From the NCBI RefSeq assembly GCF_019456655.1, contig NZ_CP080332.1, forward strand, positions 5,766,001-5,830,000: DNA of 64,000 nt, in the 5' to 3' direction. The stretch comes from Mycolicibacterium diernhoferi. Its GTDB lineage: Bacteria > Actinomycetota > Actinomycetes > Mycobacteriales > Mycobacteriaceae. Numbering within the stretch: the stretch's first letter is position 1; each line of letters opens with the position of its first letter. This document shows positions 8,003 through 17,850 of this stretch, piece after piece. The translations under genes and the position numbers were made by a program. Under the pieces are notes generated by a model. It did not search any database. It was not told where the DNA came from and was given only the letters and a program-made list of their open reading frames with translations.

Positions 8003-9387
8003 GGTCGCGGGATCTGCACCTCGACCTGGGTGAAGTCATCACCCCCGGTCTGCGCGGGGCCAGGAACACCCTGGTCGACGCCCTACGTGCGGCCATCCGG
8101 TCCGGCCGGTTGGCACCCGGGGCGATGCTGCCACCGTCCCGCGGCCTGGCTGCCGACCTGGGATTGGCCCGCAACACCGTGGCCGAGGCCTACGCCGAAC
8201 TCGTCGCCGAGGGATGGCTGGCCTCCCGGCAGGGCGCGGGCACCTGGGTGGTCAACGTCCGGACCGCCCCGCTGCCGGCCCGCCCGCGCGGGAGCCCCGG
8301 CGTCCCGCCGCACAATCTGATGCCCGGTTCCCCGGACGTCTCGCAGTTCCCTCGCGCCGCCTGGCTGGCCTCGACCAAGCGGGCCCTGGCAAGCGCTCCC
8401 ACCGAGGCATTGCGCATGGGGGATCCGTTGGGCCGCATCGAATTACGCGAAGCGCTCACCGAGTATCTGGGCCGGGTCCGCGGAGTGCGCACCCGCCCCG
8501 ACGAGATCGTCATCTGCGCGGGCACCCGCCACGGTGTGGAGATCCTGGGCAGGGCGCTGGGCGGCCCGATCGCGGTGGAGGCCTATGGGCTGTTCCTGTT
8601 TCGGGAGGCCCTGCAGTCCGTCGGCGTGGCCACCACCCCCATCAGCGTCGACGAGGACGGTGCGGTGATCGCCGAGCTGGACGCCACCGAGGCGCGGGCG
8701 GCGTTGCTCACCCCCGCCCACCACTTCCCGCACGGTGTACCGCTGCATCCGAGCCGGCGTACCGCGGTCCTGGACTGGGCGCAGCGCACCGACGGCTACC
8801 TGCTGGAGGACGACTACGACGGCGAGTTCCGGTACGACCGCCAGCCGGTCGGCTCGGTGCAGGGCCTGGATCCCGACCGGGTCGCCTATCTCGGCTCGGC
8901 CAGCAAGAGCCTGTCACCGGTGCTGCGGCTGGGCTGGATGGTGCTGCCGGCGGCGCTGATCGACCGGGCCGTGGCCGCGCTGGGCGGTCAGCAGTACTAC
9001 GTCAACGCCCTGACCCAGCTCACCATGGCCGACTTCATCGCAAATGGCAGCTACGACAAGCATATTCGGCGCATGCGGGTGCGCTACCGGCGCCGCCGGG
9101 ATGCGCTCGTCCGGGCACTGGAACCGTTCGACGTCGGCATCCGCGGCCTGTCGGCGGGTCTGCACCTGCAGCTGACGCTGCCCGAGGGTACCGAGGCCGA
9201 GGTGTTGCGTCGCGCCGGGGAGGCCGGCATCGCGTTGTCCGGGCTGCAGATCCTGCGCCACCCCGACGCCGGCCCCGACATCCCGAGCCCCGACGGGGTG
9301 GTGGTCAGCTTCGGCACCCCGGCCGAGCACGCCTTCGGCGCGGCCGTCGACGCGCTGTGCCGCGTGCTCGAGGGCCTCAGCCGTTGA
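7960..9387 (+). CDS. MocR/GabR-type transcriptional regulator (GntR winged helix fused to aminotransferase fold)
   Basis: A 475-residue fusion. The N-terminal GntR winged helix (about residues 25-95) contains GRLAPGAMLPPSRGLAADLG followed by ARNTVAEAY. A class I aminotransferase-like domain follows. The PLP-binding lysine is in GSASKSLSP near residue 315, and EDDYDGEFRY precedes it, as in GabR and PdxR. Such proteins sense PLP-bound amines or amino acids. The annotated ATG at 7960 lies inside a cluster of repeats that looks like an operator, so the GTG at 7981 is an alternative start. The likely target is the divergent AhpD-like gene. Confidence 0.88.
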   Translation: MTWFNSAVTSWANSGSRDLHLDLGEVITPGLRGARNTLVDALRAAIRSGRLAPGAMLPPSRGLAADLGLARNTVAEAYAELVAEGWLASRQGAGTWVVNVRTAPLPARPRGSPGVPPHNLMPGSPDVSQFPRAAWLASTKRALASAPTEALRMGDPLGRIELREALTEYLGRVRGVRTRPDEIVICAGTRHGVEILGRALGGPIAVEAYGLFLFREALQSVGVATTPISVDEDGAVIAELDATEARAALLTPAHHFPHGVPLHPSRRTAVLDWAQRTDGYLLEDDYDGEFRYDRQPVGSVQGLDPDRVAYLGSASKSLSPVLRLGWMVLPAALIDRAVAALGGQQYYVNALTQLTMADFIANGSYDKHIRRMRVRYRRRRDALVRALEPFDVGIRGLSAGLHLQLTLPEGTEAEVLRRAGEAGIALSGLQILRHPDAGPDIPSPDGVVVSFGTPAEHAFGAAVDALCRVLEGLSR

Positions 9388-10000
9388 GGGTGCGCAACTC
9401 GGCCGTCAGGTTCTCCCGAGCGGCGCTCTCCCACAGCCGTTGCCCCTGCGCCGTGCGGTAGAGCGCCGGTGCGGCCAGCAACGCGGCGATGACGCGGGCC
9501 CGGCCGGCGCGGAAGTCCTCATCTGACACATGGCCGTACTCGGCACGGACTCGCTCGGTATTTCGGCGGTATTGCTCGGGAGCCACCGCCAGCTCCGCCA
9601 GATCCGCATCCGAGAGCACCTGGCCGTTGCGGTCGGCCGGACCGGGATCGTGCTCGACGGTCAGCCGGACCAGCCGGGCGACCTCGTCCACCAGCGCCGC
9701 CGGCACCTGCAGCGAGCGCAGGTCGGCTTCGGCGAGCAGCGCGCTGTTCTCCTCGTCGTCGGGAGCGCCCGCGTACACCGCGTCGTGGTACCAGGCGGCC
9801 ATCCGTACCGCGTCCGGGTCATCCGCGTGTTCGGCGAGCGCGTCGACGGCATCCAGTACGCCCTGCAGATGCGCCGTGTCGTGGTAGCGGCGGTGCGGTT
9901 CGGACCAGCGCGCCAGCATCGCGGCGCCCACGGCACCGGCATCCGGTGACGCGGTGTGGCGCGCAAGCAGCACCAGCCACTCCTGGAGCAGATCGGTCAC
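9377..10000 (-). CDS. HD-domain metal-dependent phosphohydrolase-like protein
   Basis: A 207-residue protein. RRYHDTAHLQGVL near residue 35 supplies the first histidines and AAWYHDAVY near residue 70 supplies the HD pair, the pattern of predicted HD phosphohydrolases of the YpgQ type. No signal peptide or membrane segment. The GTG at 10000 is chosen because the family begins there; the same frame is open much further upstream, but only as antisense to dprE1. It overlaps by 11 bases the 3' end of the convergent MocR-type gene. Substrate unknown. Confidence 0.75.
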   Translation of the reverse strand: MTDLLQEWLVLLARHTASPDAGAVGAAMLARWSEPHRRYHDTAHLQGVLDAVDALAEHADDPDAVRMAAWYHDAVYAGAPDDEENSALLAEADLRSLQVPAALVDEVARLVRLTVEHDPGPADRNGQVLSDADLAELAVAPEQYRRNTERVRAEYGHVSDEDFRAGRARVIAALLAAPALYRTAQGQRLWESAARENLTAELRTLNG

Positions 10001-10030
10001 GCGCCCATTCTGGCCCCGTAAGCTGCCCGC

Positions 10031-10441
10031 GTGGCCGACACCCCGGATTACGCTCCCCTGAGCCTGCGCACCCAGGCGGCGCGGTTCATCATCACCGGCG
10101 GGCTGTCGGCGGTCGTCGACTTCGGGTTGTACGTGCTGCTGCTCGCGCTCGGCCTGCACGTCAACCTCGCCAAGACGCTCAGTTTCATCGCCGGCACCAC
10201 CACGGCGTATCTGATCAACCGGCGATGGACCTTCCAGGCGCCGCCCAGCCGGGCCCGGTTCGTCGCGGTGATGGTGCTCTACGCACTCACCTACGCCGTG
10301 CAGGTCGGCATCAATTACCTGTTCTACCTGGAGTTCGCCGGGCAGCCCTGGCAGGTCCCGGTCGCCTTCGTGATCGCCCAGGGCACCGCCACGGTCATCA
10401 ACTTCGTGGTGCAGCGAGCGGTGATATTCCGGTTGAAGTGA
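10031..10441 (+). CDS. GtrA-family small membrane protein (Rv3789 orthologue)
   Basis: A 136-residue protein with four predicted helices (about residues 18-36, 45-62, 72-92 and 105-125), typical of the GtrA family. It lies directly before dprE1, as Rv3789 does in M. tuberculosis. For Rv3789 two roles have been proposed: moving decaprenyl-phospho-arabinose across the membrane, or anchoring AftA. The sequence does not settle which. The start is GTG 10031, and dprE1 follows 27 bases after the stop, consistent with one operon through the emb genes. Confidence 0.85.
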   Translation: MADTPDYAPLSLRTQAARFIITGGLSAVVDFGLYVLLLALGLHVNLAKTLSFIAGTTTAYLINRRWTFQAPPSRARFVAVMVLYALTYAVQVGINYLFYLEFAGQPWQVPVAFVIAQGTATVINFVVQRAVIFRLK

Positions 10442-10468
10442 CCGCGAACGGTACCCTTCATCACTGAT

Positions 10469-11881
10469 ATGTCTACCGAAACTGGCACCACCCTGCCGCT
10501 GACCGCGCGCACCCTGACCGGCTTCGGCCGTACCGCGCCGAGCGTGGCCCAGGTGCTGTCGACACCCGATGTCGAGGTCATCGCCGACGCCGTCAAGCGT
10601 GTCGCCGACGCCTCCAAGAGTGATCCCGCATACCTCAGACGCGGCATCATCGCCCGCGGCCTCGGCCGTTCCTACGGCGACCATGCCTGCAACGGCGGCG
10701 GCATCGTCGTCGACATGACGCCGTTGAACCACATCCACTCGATCTCGGGTGACACCGCGGTCGCCGACGTGGACGCCGGGGTGAGCCTGGACCAGCTGAT
10801 GAAGGCCGCCCTGCCGTTCGGGCTGTGGGTGCCGGTGCTGCCGGGCACCCGCCAGGTCACCGTGGGCGGAGCCATCGGCTCGGACATCCACGGCAAGAAC
10901 CACCACAGCGCCGGCAGCTTCGGCAACCATGTGCTGTCGCTGGACCTGCTGATGGCCGACGGACAGGTGCGTACCCTCACCCCCGACGGCGACACCAGCG
11001 AGCTCTTCTGGGCCACCATCGGCGGCAACGGCCTGACCGGCATCGTGATCCGCGCCCGGATCGCGATGACCCGCACCGAGACCGCGTACTTCATCGCCGA
11101 CGGCGTGGCCACCGCCGACCTGGACGAGACCATCGCCGTGCACACCGACGGCAGCGAGGACGCCTACACCTACTCCAGCGCGTGGTTCGACCTGATCAGC
11201 CCGCCGCCCAAACTGGGCCGGGCCGCCGTCAGCCGGGGCAGCCTGGCCAAGCTGGATCAGCTGCCCGCCAAGCTGGCCCGCAATCCGCTGAAATTCGATG
11301 CGCCGCAACTGTTGAAGGTGCCCGACATCTTCCCGGTCAGCGCGATGAACAAGCTGTCGTTCACCGCGATCGGCGAGGTGTACTACCGCCTGGGCGGGAC
11401 GTATCAGGGCAAGATCATGAATCTGTCGCAGTTCTACCACATGCTGGATCTGGTCAGCGGGTGGAACAATGCTTATGGCCCAAAGGGTTTCGCGCAGCAC
11501 CAGTTCCTGGTCCCGCCGGACGCGCTGGACGAGTTCAAGGACATCATCCGGTGGATCCAGACCCAGGGCCAGTACTCGGCGCTCAACGTCTTCAAGCTGT
11601 TCGGCCCCGGCAACCGGGCCCCGCTGAGCTTCCCGATGGCAGGCTGGAACGTCGCGATGGACTTCCCGATCAAGTCCGGTGTCAACGAATTCCTCAACGA
11701 ACTCGACGATCGCGCCATGGAGTTCGGCGGCCGGGTGTACACCGCCAAGGACTCCCGGGTCAGCGCGGAGAAGTTCCACCGGATGTACCCGCGTATCGAT
11801 GAGTGGATCGCGGTGCGCCGCAAGGCAGACCCGCACGGCGTCTTCGCCTCCGACATGGCCCGCCGTCTCGAACTCCTATAG
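10469..11881 (+). CDS. dprE1: Decaprenylphosphoryl-beta-D-ribose 2'-oxidase
   Basis: A 470-residue FAD flavoprotein that oxidises decaprenyl-phospho-ribose to the 2'-keto intermediate, the first half of the epimerisation giving decaprenyl-phospho-arabinose. The FAD domain contains RGLGRSYGD near residue 67 and [20 protein letters not shown] near residue 130. The catalytic lysine is in YTAKDSR (about residue 427, M. tuberculosis Lys418). The residue matching Cys387 of M. tuberculosis, the covalent site of benzothiazinones, is Ala396 here (GCG at 11654-11656, in GWNVAMDFP). The protein is 9 residues longer at the N-terminus than the 461-residue M. tuberculosis enzyme. dprE2 follows after 30 bases. 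Confidence 0.96.
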   Translation: MSTETGTTLPLTARTLTGFGRTAPSVAQVLSTPDVEVIADAVKRVADASKSDPAYLRRGIIARGLGRSYGDHACNGGGIVVDMTPLNHIHSISGDTAVADVDAGVSLDQLMKAALPFGLWVPVLPGTRQVTVGGAIGSDIHGKNHHSAGSFGNHVLSLDLLMADGQVRTLTPDGDTSELFWATIGGNGLTGIVIRARIAMTRTETAYFIADGVATADLDETIAVHTDGSEDAYTYSSAWFDLISPPPKLGRAAVSRGSLAKLDQLPAKLARNPLKFDAPQLLKVPDIFPVSAMNKLSFTAIGEVYYRLGGTYQGKIMNLSQFYHMLDLVSGWNNAYGPKGFAQHQFLVPPDALDEFKDIIRWIQTQGQYSALNVFKLFGPGNRAPLSFPMAGWNVAMDFPIKSGVNEFLNELDDRAMEFGGRVYTAKDSRVSAEKFHRMYPRIDEWIAVRRKADPHGVFASDMARRLELL

Positions 11882-11911
11882 CTTGAACCTTCAGAAAGGC
11901 CTTACCCCTAC

Positions 11912-12691
11912 ATGATTGACGCGACCGGAAACCCGCAGACGATTCTGCTGCTGGGCGGCACCTCCGAGATCGGCCTGGCCATCGTCGAGCGGTACCTGCG
12001 CGATGCCAAGGCCAGGGTGATCCTTGCCGACCTGCCGGGTGCACCGCGGCGGGACGCCGCGATCGCCCAACTGCAGGCCGCCGGCGCCAAGTCGGTGGAG
12101 TACCTGGACTTCGACGCCGTCGACACGGCGTCGCACCCCGCGGTGATCGAAGCGGCCTGGGCCGACGGCGATGTCGACGTCGCCATCGTGGCGTTCGGAA
12201 TCCTCGGCGACGCCGAGGAACTGTGGCAGAACCAGGCCAAGGCGGTGCTGACCGCTCAGGTGAACTACACCGCGGCGGTGTCGGTCGGCGTGTTGATCGG
12301 TGAGCGGATGCGCGCCCAGGGCTTCGGGCAGATCATCGCGATGTCCTCGGTGGCCGGTGAGCGGGTGCGCCGCTCCAACTTCGTGTACGGCTCCACCAAG
12401 GCCGGCCTGGACGGTTTCTACCTCGGTCTCGGAGAAGCACTGCGCGAGTTCGGCGTTCATGTCCTGGTCATCCGGCCCGGCCAGGTGCGCACCACCACCA
12501 CCCTGGAGCACTGGAAGGCGACCGGCGCCAAGGAGGCGCCCTTCACCGTCGACAAGGAGGACGTCGCCGAGCTGGCGGTCGCCTCGGCGGCCAAGGGCAA
12601 GGAACTGATCTGGGCGCCCGGGCCGGTGCGGTACCTGATGGCCGTGATGCGCCACATCCCGCGGCCGGTCTTCCGCAAGCTGCCGCTCTGA
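11912..12691 (+). CDS. dprE2: Decaprenylphosphoryl-2-keto-beta-D-erythro-pentose reductase
   Basis: A 259-residue short-chain dehydrogenase that reduces the keto product of DprE1 with NADH to give decaprenyl-phospho-arabinose. The cofactor loop reads GGTSEIG near residue 15. The catalytic serine is in [10 protein letters not shown] and the Tyr-x-x-x-Lys pair in YGSTKAG (about residues 160-164). The ATG at 11912 is preceded by an AGAAAGGC ribosome-binding site. Followed at once by aftA. Confidence 0.95.
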   Translation: MIDATGNPQTILLLGGTSEIGLAIVERYLRDAKARVILADLPGAPRRDAAIAQLQAAGAKSVEYLDFDAVDTASHPAVIEAAWADGDVDVAIVAFGILGDAEELWQNQAKAVLTAQVNYTAAVSVGVLIGERMRAQGFGQIIAMSSVAGERVRRSNFVYGSTKAGLDGFYLGLGEALREFGVHVLVIRPGQVRTTTTLEHWKATGAKEAPFTVDKEDVAELAVASAAKGKELIWAPGPVRYLMAVMRHIPRPVFRKLPL

Positions 12692-12696
12692 CGTGC

Positions 12697-12750
12697 GAGT
12701 GGGCTGGGGGCACCACCCGCTTGCGGGGGAGAGCGAAGCGACCCGGGGGA
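12697..12750 (+). repeat. Structured GC-rich element before aftA, possible dispersed repeat
   Basis: Between the dprE2 stop and the preferred aftA ATG lie nested hairpins. CCCGC-TT-GCGGG forms a perfect short stem-loop, and CGCTT can alternatively pair with AAGCG downstream. I suspect a dispersed intergenic element, because its translation fits no protein family; this is an impression and other copies in the genome need a search. Confidence 0.35.
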
Positions 12751-14624
12751 TGACCGAGTCGGCGGCCAGGACGGCCGGCCAGATGCTGGCCGCGGCCGCC
12801 ACCGCTGCGGTCCTCACCGTGATCGCCCTGTTGGCGATCGCCCGCGTCGAGTGGCCCGCGTACAACTCCTCGAACCAACTGCACGCGCTCACCACCGTCG
12901 GCCAGTTCGCCTGCTTGGCAGGCATTTTCACCGCCGGTGTGCTGTGGCGCACCGGACGCCGGCTGCTCGCCCGGATCGCCGCGGTGGTGTTCCTGTCGGC
13001 GTTCAGCGTGGTCACCCTCGCGATGCCGCTCGGCGCGACCCGGCTGTACCTGTTCGGCATCTCGGTGGATCAGCAGTTCCGTACCGAGTACCTGACCAGG
13101 CTGGCCGACAGTCCGGCGCTGCACGATATGACCTACAGCGGTCTGCCGCCGTTCTACCCGGCGGGCTGGTTCTGGATCGGGGGCCGGTTGGCCGATCTGA
13201 CCGGCATGCCCGCCTGGGAGATGTTCAAGCCGTGGTCGATCATCTCGATCACCGCGGCGATCGCCGTCGCGTTCGTGCTGTGGTCGGCGATGCTGCGCTT
13301 CGAGATCGCGCTCGCGGTCACCACCGCCACCGCCGCGGTGACACTGGCCTACACCTCGGCCGAACCGTATGCCGCGGTGATCACCGTGCTGCTGCCGGCG
13401 ATCTTCGTGCTGGCCTGGTCCGGGCTGAAGAGTTCGGCCGGGGGAAAGACCGGGCGGGGCTGGGGCGCGGTCGTCGGCGTCGGGTTGTTCCTGGGCGTGG
13501 CCGCCCTGTTCTACACCCTGCTGCTGGCCTACGCGGCCTTCACCGTCACCATCATGGCGCTGCTGCTGGCCGTCACCCGGCGCAGCATCGCGCCGCTGCT
13601 GCGACTGGCGGTGATGGCGGCCATCGCCGGGGTGCTGGCGCTGCTCACCTGGGCGCCCTACCTGTTGGCCGCCGCCCGCGGGGAGCGCGCCGCCAGCGGC
13701 ACCGCGCAGCACTACCTGCCGATGGACGGCGCCGAGCTGACCTTCCCGATGCTGGACTTCACCCTGCTCGGCGCGCTGTGCATGCTCGGCACCATCTGGC
13801 TGGTGGTGCACGCGCGCAGCGGGACCCGCGCGGGTGCACTGGCCGTCGCCGTGCTGGCCGTCTACGCCTGGTCGCTGCTGTCGATGCTGACCACGCTGGC
13901 CGGCACCACCCTGCTGTCGTTCCGCCTGCAACCCACGCTGTCGGTGCTGCTGGCGGCGGCGGGAACGTTCGGATTCATCTGGCTGACCCAGGCCGCCGTG
14001 GCGAGCTATCAGCACCCGGGTCGGCACATCGTGGCGGTCGCCGCGACCATCGGCGCCATCGGCGCGGTGACGTTCAGTCAGGACATCCCCGATGTGCTGC
14101 GCTCCGACATCACCGTGGCCTACACCGATACCGACGGCTACGGCGAGCGTGCCGACCGTCGCCCGCCCGGCGCCGAGCAGTACTACCGGGCGCTGGACGA
14201 ACGCATCCTCGAGGTGACCGGCCGGCCACGCACCGAGACCGTGGTGATGACCGCGGATTACAGCTTCCTGTCCTTCTACCCGTACTACGGCTTCCAGGGC
14301 CTCACCTCGCACTACGCAAATCCATTGGCGCAGTTCGAGGCCCGGTCGGCGGCCATCGAGAGCTGGGCGCTGCTGCGCACCCCGGACCAGTTCATCTCCG
14401 CGCTCGACGAGCTGCCCTGGGAGCCGCCGACGGTGTTCCTGATGCGCCGCGGCGGGCCGGACACCTACACCCTGCGACTGGCCGCCGACGTCTACCCGAA
14501 CCAGCCCAACGTCAAGCGCTACCAGGTGGAGCTCGACGCCGGGTTGTTCGAGGATCCGCGCTGGGATGTCTCCACCGACGGGCCGTTCGTGCTGGCCATC
14601 CGCAAACCGCACGCGGGCCACTGA
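12750..14624 (+). CDS. aftA: Galactan 5-O-arabinofuranosyltransferase
   Basis: A 624-residue GT-C membrane enzyme that places the first arabinofuranose residues on the galactan, using decaprenyl-phospho-arabinose. About 11 helices are followed by a periplasmic C-terminal domain from about residue 440. The strongly conserved segment [14 protein letters not shown] lies near residue 105, with [16 protein letters not shown] soon after. ATG 12750 is chosen over a GTG at 12693 because the extra 19 residues resemble translated hairpin DNA, although the longer form would be 643 residues like the M. tuberculosis protein. The stop overlaps the embC ATG by one base. Confidence 0.93.
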   Translation: MTESAARTAGQMLAAAATAAVLTVIALLAIARVEWPAYNSSNQLHALTTVGQFACLAGIFTAGVLWRTGRRLLARIAAVVFLSAFSVVTLAMPLGATRLYLFGISVDQQFRTEYLTRLADSPALHDMTYSGLPPFYPAGWFWIGGRLADLTGMPAWEMFKPWSIISITAAIAVAFVLWSAMLRFEIALAVTTATAAVTLAYTSAEPYAAVITVLLPAIFVLAWSGLKSSAGGKTGRGWGAVVGVGLFLGVAALFYTLLLAYAAFTVTIMALLLAVTRRSIAPLLRLAVMAAIAGVLALLTWAPYLLAAARGERAASGTAQHYLPMDGAELTFPMLDFTLLGALCMLGTIWLVVHARSGTRAGALAVAVLAVYAWSLLSMLTTLAGTTLLSFRLQPTLSVLLAAAGTFGFIWLTQAAVASYQHPGRHIVAVAATIGAIGAVTFSQDIPDVLRSDITVAYTDTDGYGERADRRPPGAEQYYRALDERILEVTGRPRTETVVMTADYSFLSFYPYYGFQGLTSHYANPLAQFEARSAAIESWALLRTPDQFISALDELPWEPPTVFLMRRGGPDTYTLRLAADVYPNQPNVKRYQVELDAGLFEDPRWDVSTDGPFVLAIRKPHAGH

Positions 14625-17600
14625 TGCCCGGACAACTAGCATCTACCTCCGTGAACGACACGCAGGCCAATCACCGCACCACCCGACTGGTCGCCGTCGT
14701 CGCCGGATTGCTCGGCACCATCCTGGCGCTGGCCACCCCGTTCCTGCCGGTCACCCAGACCACCGCGACGCTGAATTGGCCGCAGGACGGAACCCTGGAC
14801 AGCGTCGACGCACCGCTGATCGGGTATGTCGCGACCGACCTGAACATCACCATCCCGTGCAGCACCGCGGCCGGACTGACCGGCGCGCGCAGTGTGCTGC
14901 TGTCCACGGTGCCCAAGCAGGCCCCCAAGGCGGTCGATCGTGGACTGCTCATCGAACGGGTCAACAACGAACTACTGGTCATCGTGCGCAACACCCCGGT
15001 GGTCAGCGCGCCCCTGAACGAGGTGCTCAGCCCGGCCTGCCAGGAGCTGGTGTTCACCGCGCACGCCGACAAGGTGACCGCTGAATTCGTCGGTCTGACC
15101 CAGGGTCCCGACGATCAGGACCCCGGTGAGCCGCTGCGCGGCGAGCGCGGGGGCTATGACTTCCGCCCGCAGATCGTGGGAGTGTTCACCGATCTGGCCG
15201 GGCCCGCCCCGCCGGGCCTGCAGTTCTCCGCCACCATCGACACCCGCTACAGCAGCTCGCCCACGTGGGTCAAGACCGTGGTGATGGTGCTGGGCCTGCT
15301 GATGACGATCGCGTCGCTGATCGCGCTGCACCGCCTCGACATCGCCGACGGCATGCGGCACCGGCGCTTCCTGCCGCAGCGCTGGTGGTCGATCACCAAA
15401 CTCGACGCGCTGGTCGCCACGCTGTTGGTGTGGTGGCATTTCGTCGGCGCCAACACCGCCGACGACGGCTACATCCTGACCATGGCCCGGGTATCCGATC
15501 ACGCCGGTTACATGGCCAACTACTACCGCTGGTTCGGCACGCCGGAGGCCCCGTTCGGCTGGTACTACGACCTGCTCGGGCTGTGGGCCCAGGTGTCCAC
15601 CGCGAGCATCTGGGTGCGGCTGCCCACTCTGCTGATGGGTCTGGCCTGCTGGTGGATCATCAGCCGCGAGGTCATCCCCCGCCTCGGCGCCGCAGTCAAG
15701 AAGAGCCGCCCGGCGGCGTGGACCGCGGCCGCGATGTTCCTGGCGTTCTGGCTGCCGCTGAACAACGGACTGCGCCCCGAACCGATCATCGCCGTCGGCA
15801 TCCTGCTGACCTGGTGCTCGGTCGAGCGCGGCGTGGCGACCAGCCGGCTGCTGCCGGTGGCGGTGGCCATCATCATCGGTGCGCTGACCCTGTTCTCCGG
15901 GCCCACCGGTATCGCCGCCGTGGGCGCACTGCTGGTGGCGATCGGACCGCTGAGAACGATTGTGGCCGCACATGTCTCGCGGTTCGGCTATATGGCCCTA
16001 CTGGCGCCGATCGCGGCGGCCGGCACGGTCACCATCTTCCTGATCTTCCGGGACCAGACCCTGGTCAGCGAACTGCAGGCCAGCTCGTTCAAGTCCACCA
16101 TCGGCCCCAGCCTGGCCTGGTTCGACGAACACATCCGCTACTCCCGGCTGTTCACCACCAGCCCGGACGGTTCGGTGGCCCGGCGCTTCGCGGTGTTGAC
16201 CCTGCTGTTGGCACTGGCCATCTCGATCGCGATGACGTTGCGCAAGGGACGCATTCCCGGCACCGCCATCGGGCCCACCCAGCGGATGATCGGGATCACC
16301 GTCATCTCCTTCCTGTCGCTGATGTTCACCCCCACCAAGTGGACCCACCACTTCGGGGTGTTCGCCGGCCTGGCCGGCTCCATCGGCGCGCTGGCCGCCG
16401 TGGCGATCACCGCGGCGGCAATGAGTTCCAAGCGCAACCGCACGATCGTGACCGGTGCCATCCTGTTCATGACGGCGCTGTCCTTCGCAACCGTGAACGG
16501 CTGGTGGTACGTCTCGAACTTCGGCGTCCCGTGGTCGAACGACTTCCCGCGCCTGTCCATCGGTTTCACCACCATCCTGCTCGGGCTGGCGGCGCTGGCG
16601 CTGCTGGTCGCGACCTGGCTGCACTTCTCCGGTCGTGCATCCGGGAACCGGCCGTGGACGCGGTTCACCTCTGCCCCGCTGGCCGTCGTCACGTGGGCGG
16701 TGGTGCTGTTCCAGGTGATCTCGCTGACGATGGCGGTCGTGGGGCAGCACCCGGCGTGGACCGTGGGCCGATCCAATCTGGATGCGTTGCGCGGCAAGAC
16801 CTGTGGTCTGGCCACCGATGTGATGGTCGAACAGGACCCCAACGTCGGCATGCTCACCCCGATCGATGCACCGGTGTCCGAGGCGCTGGGCGCGGTCACC
16901 GCGGACAACTTCACGCCCAACGGCATTCCCGACGACATCGAGGCCGACCCGGTGATGGAACAGCCCGGGGACAGCAACTTCGCCGATTCCGCGAACAGCG
17001 ATGAGACGGGCAGCGAACCGGGCACCGAAGGCGGCGTCACCGCGGCGGCCGGGGTGAACGGTTCGGTGGCCCGACTGCCCTACAACCTGGACCCCACCCG
17101 TACCCCGGTACTCGGCAGCTGGCGGTCCGGCCCGCAGGCGCCCGCCAACCTGCGTTCGGCCTGGTACCGGCTGCCTCCGAGCGACGAACGCGGTCCGCTG
17201 CTGGTGGTCGCCGCGGCCGGTCGCTTCGACCCGGGCGAGGTCGTGGTGCAGTGGGCCACCGAGGAGCAGGCCGAGAGCGGAAAGCCCGGCGGCACCATCG
17301 GTTTCGCGGACGTCGGCGCCGTACCCGCATGGCGCAACCTGCGCGCCCCGATGGCCGCCATCCCCGCCGAGGCCACCCGGGTACGCCTGGTCGCCTCCGA
17401 CGACGACCTCGCACCACAGCACTGGATCGCGGTCACCCCGCCGCGCATCCCGGAGCTGCGCACCCTGCAGGAGGTCGTCGGGTCCACCGATCCGGTGATG
17501 CTGGACTGGCTGGTCGGCCTGGCGTTCCCGTGCCAGCGGCCGTTCTTCCACAACAACGGCGTGACCGAGGTGCCCAAGTGGCGCATCCTGCCGGATCGCT

Positions 17601-17839
17601 TCGGCGCCGAGGCCAACTCGCCGGTGATGGACTACCTGGGCGGCGGGCCGCTCGGCATCACCGAGCTGCTGTTGCGCGCCGTCCCGGTGCCCACCTACCT
17701 GAAGGACGACTGGTTCCGCGACTGGGGGTCGCTGCAGCAGCTGCGGCAGTTCTACCCCAACGCGAAGACCGCCGAACTCGAGCTCGGCACCGCCACCCGC
17801 AGCGGGCTGTGGAGCCCGGCACCACTACGTCCGAGCTAG
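14624..17839 (+). CDS. embC: Arabinosyltransferase EmbC
   Basis: A 1071-residue GT-C arabinofuranosyltransferase, the member of the Emb trio that extends the arabinan of lipoarabinomannan. The first helix is followed by a periplasmic jelly-roll domain, then multiple helices. The catalytic loop has ADDGYILTMARV with Asp280/Asp281. A C-terminal carbohydrate-binding region follows from about residue 720. ATG 14624 (TGATG overlap with aftA) is preferred to GTG 14651 because LASTSVNDTQANHR at the start aligns with the M. tuberculosis N-terminus. It is separated from embA by an inserted gene pair, unlike the contiguous embCAB of M. tuberculosis. Confidence 0.95.
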   Translation: MPGQLASTSVNDTQANHRTTRLVAVVAGLLGTILALATPFLPVTQTTATLNWPQDGTLDSVDAPLIGYVATDLNITIPCSTAAGLTGARSVLLSTVPKQAPKAVDRGLLIERVNNELLVIVRNTPVVSAPLNEVLSPACQELVFTAHADKVTAEFVGLTQGPDDQDPGEPLRGERGGYDFRPQIVGVFTDLAGPAPPGLQFSATIDTRYSSSPTWVKTVVMVLGLLMTIASLIALHRLDIADGMRHRRFLPQRWWSITKLDALVATLLVWWHFVGANTADDGYILTMARVSDHAGYMANYYRWFGTPEAPFGWYYDLLGLWAQVSTASIWVRLPTLLMGLACWWIISREVIPRLGAAVKKSRPAAWTAAAMFLAFWLPLNNGLRPEPIIAVGILLTWCSVERGVATSRLLPVAVAIIIGALTLFSGPTGIAAVGALLVAIGPLRTIVAAHVSRFGYMALLAPIAAAGTVTIFLIFRDQTLVSELQASSFKSTIGPSLAWFDEHIRYSRLFTTSPDGSVARRFAVLTLLLALAISIAMTLRKGRIPGTAIGPTQRMIGITVISFLSLMFTPTKWTHHFGVFAGLAGSIGALAAVAITAAAMSSKRNRTIVTGAILFMTALSFATVNGWWYVSNFGVPWSNDFPRLSIGFTTILLGLAALALLVATWLHFSGRASGNRPWTRFTSAPLAVVTWAVVLFQVISLTMAVVGQHPAWTVGRSNLDALRGKTCGLATDVMVEQDPNVGMLTPIDAPVSEALGAVTADNFTPNGIPDDIEADPVMEQPGDSNFADSANSDETGSEPGTEGGVTAAAGVNGSVARLPYNLDPTRTPVLGSWRSGPQAPANLRSAWYRLPPSDERGPLLVVAAAGRFDPGEVVVQWATEEQAESGKPGGTIGFADVGAVPAWRNLRAPMAAIPAEATRVRLVASDDDLAPQHWIAVTPPRIPELRTLQEVVGSTDPVMLDWLVGLAFPCQRPFFHNNGVTEVPKWRILPDRFGAEANSPVMDYLGGGPLGITELLLRAVPVPTYLKDDWFRDWGSLQQLRQFYPNAKTAELELGTATRSGLWSPAPLRPS

Positions 17840-17850
17840 CGGAGCCGGTC

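Noticed and set aside
9377..11836. An 819-codon minus-strand frame covering dprE1
   Set aside because: Only the part up to about 10000 is a real protein (HD domain). The upstream portion is a stop-free shadow of dprE1.
14651..14653. GTG 14651 as the embC start
   Set aside because: The nine residues encoded upstream align with the M. tuberculosis EmbC N-terminus, and ATG 14624 gives the usual TGATG coupling with aftA.
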